From contig CANHLV010000127.1 in NCBI GenBank assembly GCA_947461495.1, positions 1 to 6,094 on the forward strand: 6,094 bases of DNA. Reading direction: 5' to 3'. Every line of letters starts with the position of its first letter. Positions within the stretch are counted from its first letter, which is position 1. Shown here in pieces: positions 6,077-6,094 of this stretch. The notes beneath the pieces are model-generated. The model was given only the letters and a program-made list of their open reading frames with translations. It was not told the origin of the DNA and searched no databases. The position numbers and the translations under genes are program-made. The stretch comes from Chitinophagaceae bacterium. GTDB lineage: Bacteria > Bacteroidota > Bacteroidia > Chitinophagales > Chitinophagaceae.

Positions 6077-6094
6077 CTTGTAATAGATTTCAAC

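Larger units (their letters stand above)
5709..6094. other. Noncoding right flank without a recognisable gene
   Basis: This 386-bp stretch has frequent stops in all frames and no open frame with a plausible start and usable length. It contains the palindromic 8-bp repeat at 5740-5773, a small hairpin at 5883-5903 and a weak terminator-like hairpin at 6050-6076. Two minus-strand frames are open at the right edge for about 17 and 22 codons, so the tail of a gene reading in from the right is possible but cannot be supported. No tRNA or rRNA pattern is seen. Confidence 0.6.

Noticed and set aside
1..6094. CRISPR array, tRNA/rRNA genes, toxin-antitoxin or phage defence genes
   Set aside because: No spaced direct repeats, cloverleaf-like segments or defence-type domains were seen on either strand.

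Overview
The window looks like a chromosomal segment from a member of the Bacteroidota, perhaps a Chitinophagales- or Flavobacteriales-like bacterium; nothing here fixes the genus. The evidence is an A+T-rich sequence, start codons preceded by A-rich stretches instead of a Shine-Dalgarno sequence, a type IX secretion (T9SS) C-terminal sorting domain, lipoproteins beginning Cys-Lys-Lys, and TSP1-like Cys/Trp modules of the kind seen in this phylum.

Left half, minus strand (1-3188): two tandem paralogous secreted metallophosphoesterases. The promoter-proximal one (3188 to 1374) is complete at 604 aa: signal peptide, purple-acid-phosphatase-like N-terminal beta domain, calcineurin-like catalytic domain, short Cys-rich TSP1-like module and T9SS sorting tail. 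The second (1330 down to the left edge) has the same N-terminal and catalytic layout, but its C-terminus lies outside the window. They are 43 bp apart and probably form one operon that reads out of the window on the left.

Centre (3189-3424): an A+T-rich divergent intergenic region that should hold promoters for both directions. Only weak matches to the Bacteroidota promoter consensus are visible.

Right half, plus strand (3425-5626): a two-gene unit. The first gene encodes a lipoprotein with an IPT/TIG domain followed by a PEBP (YbhB/YbcL-like) domain whose usual anion-binding residues are not evident. The second begins 24 bp later at a TTG codon and encodes an unusual membrane protein: signal peptide, SHD1-like domain, two transmembrane segments, an internal lipobox-like FFASC, then a complete YHYH domain with HCGKADDYHYH and CHGH...YHYH motifs. 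A good rho-independent terminator follows at 5676-5708. The YHYH/PEBP pair, in the arrangement seen here, is the best candidate for an under-described system; it may be a cell-envelope, metal-related function, but that role is inference.

Right end (5709-6094): no convincing gene. It holds a 26-bp perfect palindrome built from 8-bp tandem units, small hairpins and a stretch of different texture whose origin I cannot identify.
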